From contig CALPRR020000140.1 in assembly GCA_943326025.2 (NCBI GenBank), positions 1 through 6,812 on the forward strand: a stretch of DNA of 6,812 nt. The letters run 5' to 3'. Position numbers and translations under genes: made by a program. The notes beneath the pieces are model-generated. The model saw only the letters and a list, made by a program, of their open reading frames with translations, had not been told where the DNA came from and made no database searches. Below are positions 5,527 through 6,812 of this stretch, in pieces (the first letter of the stretch is position 1; each line of letters begins with the position of its first letter). The DNA comes from Candidatus Kuenenia stuttgartensis. GTDB taxonomy: Bacteria; Bacteroidota; Bacteroidia; Flavobacteriales_D; Crocinitomicaceae.

Positions 5527-6812
5527 ATGAAAAAACTGTTTATACTTTTAATTTTAGCATATACATATTCCATAAACGCTCAAATACCTTCCTACATTCC
5601 TTCAAATGGTTTAGTTGGCTATTGGCCATTTAATGGGAACGCGAATGATGAATCAGGAAATGGAAACAATGGAACTGTGAATGGGCCTTCATTAAGTTCA
5701 GATAGAAATGGTAATTCGAATAAAGCATTTTTTTTCGATGGACTTGATGATTTTATTCAAATTTCAAATTCTAATACTCTTTCCTTTGCATCAAACAACA
5801 TAACATTTTCTTTTTGGGTTAATGTTCAAAGTTTTCCCTCTGGTAGTTTTAATGATGTTATAATTAGTAAACAGTCAGGAAGTGGTGCTTCTCAATCTGG
5901 ATTTAATGTCTATCAAGCTAGCCAAAGTTCTATAGGTTTAATGGTTTCTTCTGGTTCAGGAGTATTTGGTGGTACTTCAGTGCCTTCAAACACATCAAAT
6001 TATCAAACTTATCACCATGTTACCTTAATTTATTCAAATGGAACAACAAGCTCTTATCTAGATGGTCAATTAATAAATAATTATTCTAATCAACCTGCGT
6101 CTATAGGTTCAAATTCATTACCACTTTTATTTGGGAAGGCAAATTGGAATAATGTTAACGCAAATCCTTTTAATGGAATGTTGGATGACATTATTATTTA
6201 TAATCGTGCTCTTAGCCAACAAGAAATTAATGCAATCTATACTGAAATTCCTGTTTGTACAAATCCAACAGCAACAATCTCTCCCCAAGGAAATACAACA
6301 ATCTGTCAAGGTGGTTCAGTAAACTTAAATGCATCAACTGGTTCAAATTACACTTATGAATGGTATAAAGATGGGCAATTGATAAATGGTGCCACTGCTA
6401 GTGTTTATCAAGCGTCTGTTGCTGGCAACTACACTTTAAAAGTGATTGATGGTGCATGTAATGCAACTTCTTCAGCTGTATCTGTTGTTGTAAATGCAAT
6501 TCCAAATAATGGAGTTACTGTTAATGGTAATACAACTTTTTGTCAAGGTGGTAGTGTCACTCTAGCAGCTCAAGGTTTAGGAACATATCTTTGGAGTAAT
6601 GGTGCAACTTCTCAAGCCATCAATGTTACACAATCCGGAAATTACAGCGTAGTAGTAACTCAAAATGGTTGTTCTGCAACAAGTAATCAAACTGCAATTA
6701 CTGTCAACCCATTACCAACAGCAACTATAACTCCACAAGGAAACACAACTTTTTGCCAAGGAGGTTTTGTAAATTTAGTTGCTAGTGGAGGTTCAACGTA
6801 TCAATGGAATAC
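5527..6812 (+). CDS. Exported protein with LamG-like domain and Ig-like repeats (partial, 3' end outside window)
   Basis: The first 428 residues are visible and the frame is still open at the window edge. Residues 1-18 are a signal peptide (MKKLFILLILAYTYSINA, then Q19). Residues about 28-240 are a LamG-like jellyroll: it opens GLVGYWPFNGNANDESGNGN, has AFFFDGLDDFIQI and FSFWVNV strands, HHVTLIYSNG and SYLDGQLI, and closes PFNGMLDDIIIYNRALSQQE. This closing motif is typical of the laminin-G-3 family, which often binds carbohydrate. From about 247 onward there are Ig-like repeats of the type common in flavobacterial adhesins: TISPQGNTTICQGGSVNL (about 250-267), NGNTTFCQGGSVTLAA (about 333-348) and TITPQGNTTFCQGGFVNL (about 400-417). 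C260 probably pairs with C311 and C339 with C382. The start at ATG 5527 follows directly from the signal peptide. A T9SS sorting tail would be expected beyond the edge but cannot be seen. It lies more than 500 bases from the previous gene, so it is probably a separate transcription unit. Confidence 0.9.
   Translation, partial: MKKLFILLILAYTYSINAQIPSYIPSNGLVGYWPFNGNANDESGNGNNGTVNGPSLSSDRNGNSNKAFFFDGLDDFIQISNSNTLSFASNNITFSFWVNVQSFPSGSFNDVIISKQSGSGASQSGFNVYQASQSSIGLMVSSGSGVFGGTSVPSNTSNYQTYHHVTLIYSNGTTSSYLDGQLINNYSNQPASIGSNSLPLLFGKANWNNVNANPFNGMLDDIIIYNRALSQQEINAIYTEIPVCTNPTATISPQGNTTICQGGSVNLNASTGSNYTYEWYKDGQLINGATASVYQASVAGNYTLKVIDGACNATSSAVSVVVNAIPNNGVTVNGNTTFCQGGSVTLAAQGLGTYLWSNGATSQAINVTQSGNYSVVVTQNGCSATSNQTAITVNPLPTATITPQGNTTFCQGGFVNLVASGGSTYQWN
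6274..6812 (+). repeat. Ig-like tandem repeats in the LamG protein
   Basis: Three repeat starts are visible, marked by the Cys codon of the CQGG motif at 6304, 6541 and 6754, so the units are 79 and 71 residues long. The first and third are most alike at the DNA level (both begin with a PTATI-[ST]-PQGNTT segment), and the middle one is more diverged. The array continues past the window edge. Confidence 0.8.

Noticed and set aside
6127..6322. Short frames on both strands inside the LamG gene
   Set aside because: They lie within a clear coding region whose LamG closing motif and Ig-like repeats are in the other frame.
1..6812. tRNA, rRNA, insertion sequence or integrase
   Set aside because: I saw no cloverleaf-like sequence, rRNA segment, transposase or recombinase motif anywhere in the window.

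Overview
The window looks like chromosomal DNA of a low-GC member of the Bacteroidota, most likely a flavobacterium. Four things point there. A short protein ends in a type IX secretion (T9SS) type A sorting domain. The exported proteins have signal peptides cleaved just before Gln. Codons are strongly AT-biased. The one good promoter candidate fits the Bacteroidota pattern (TTG, then TAnnTTTG) and the start regions lack Shine-Dalgarno sites. I cannot name a species.

Layout: (1) 2-187 is the C-terminal end of acetyl-CoA synthetase. (2) 188-281 is a short intergenic region with a promoter-like sequence and an 11-bp perfect palindrome that ends one base before the next start codon. (3) 282-5007 holds four tightly packed same-strand genes: an ECF-type sigma factor starting at TTG, a one-pass membrane protein with TPR-like repeats (probable anti-sigma or sensor partner), a 164-residue T9SS cargo protein that is little more than a small domain plus a sorting tail, and a 962-residue collagen-like surface protein. 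Two of the junctions overlap by one base (TGATG and TAATG). (4) 5008-5526 has no intact gene. It carries a possible terminator and what looks like a decayed reading frame on the minus strand. (5) 5527 to the window edge is the start of another exported protein, with a LamG-like domain followed by Cys-containing Ig-like repeats.

The most interesting part is the four-gene unit. It pairs a dedicated regulator and membrane partner with two exported products. The collagen-like protein has six near-identical 53-residue modules, each with two Cys and a textbook 12-residue EF-hand-like loop, set into Gly-X-Y tracts so that the triplet register is never broken. It ends in a glycine-rich domain of the kind seen in phage tail fibres and adhesins, and it has no visible T9SS sorting tail, whereas its small upstream neighbour has one. 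My inference is a self-regulated, possibly calcium-stiffened surface fibre or adhesin system. The sequence shows the parts but does not prove the function.
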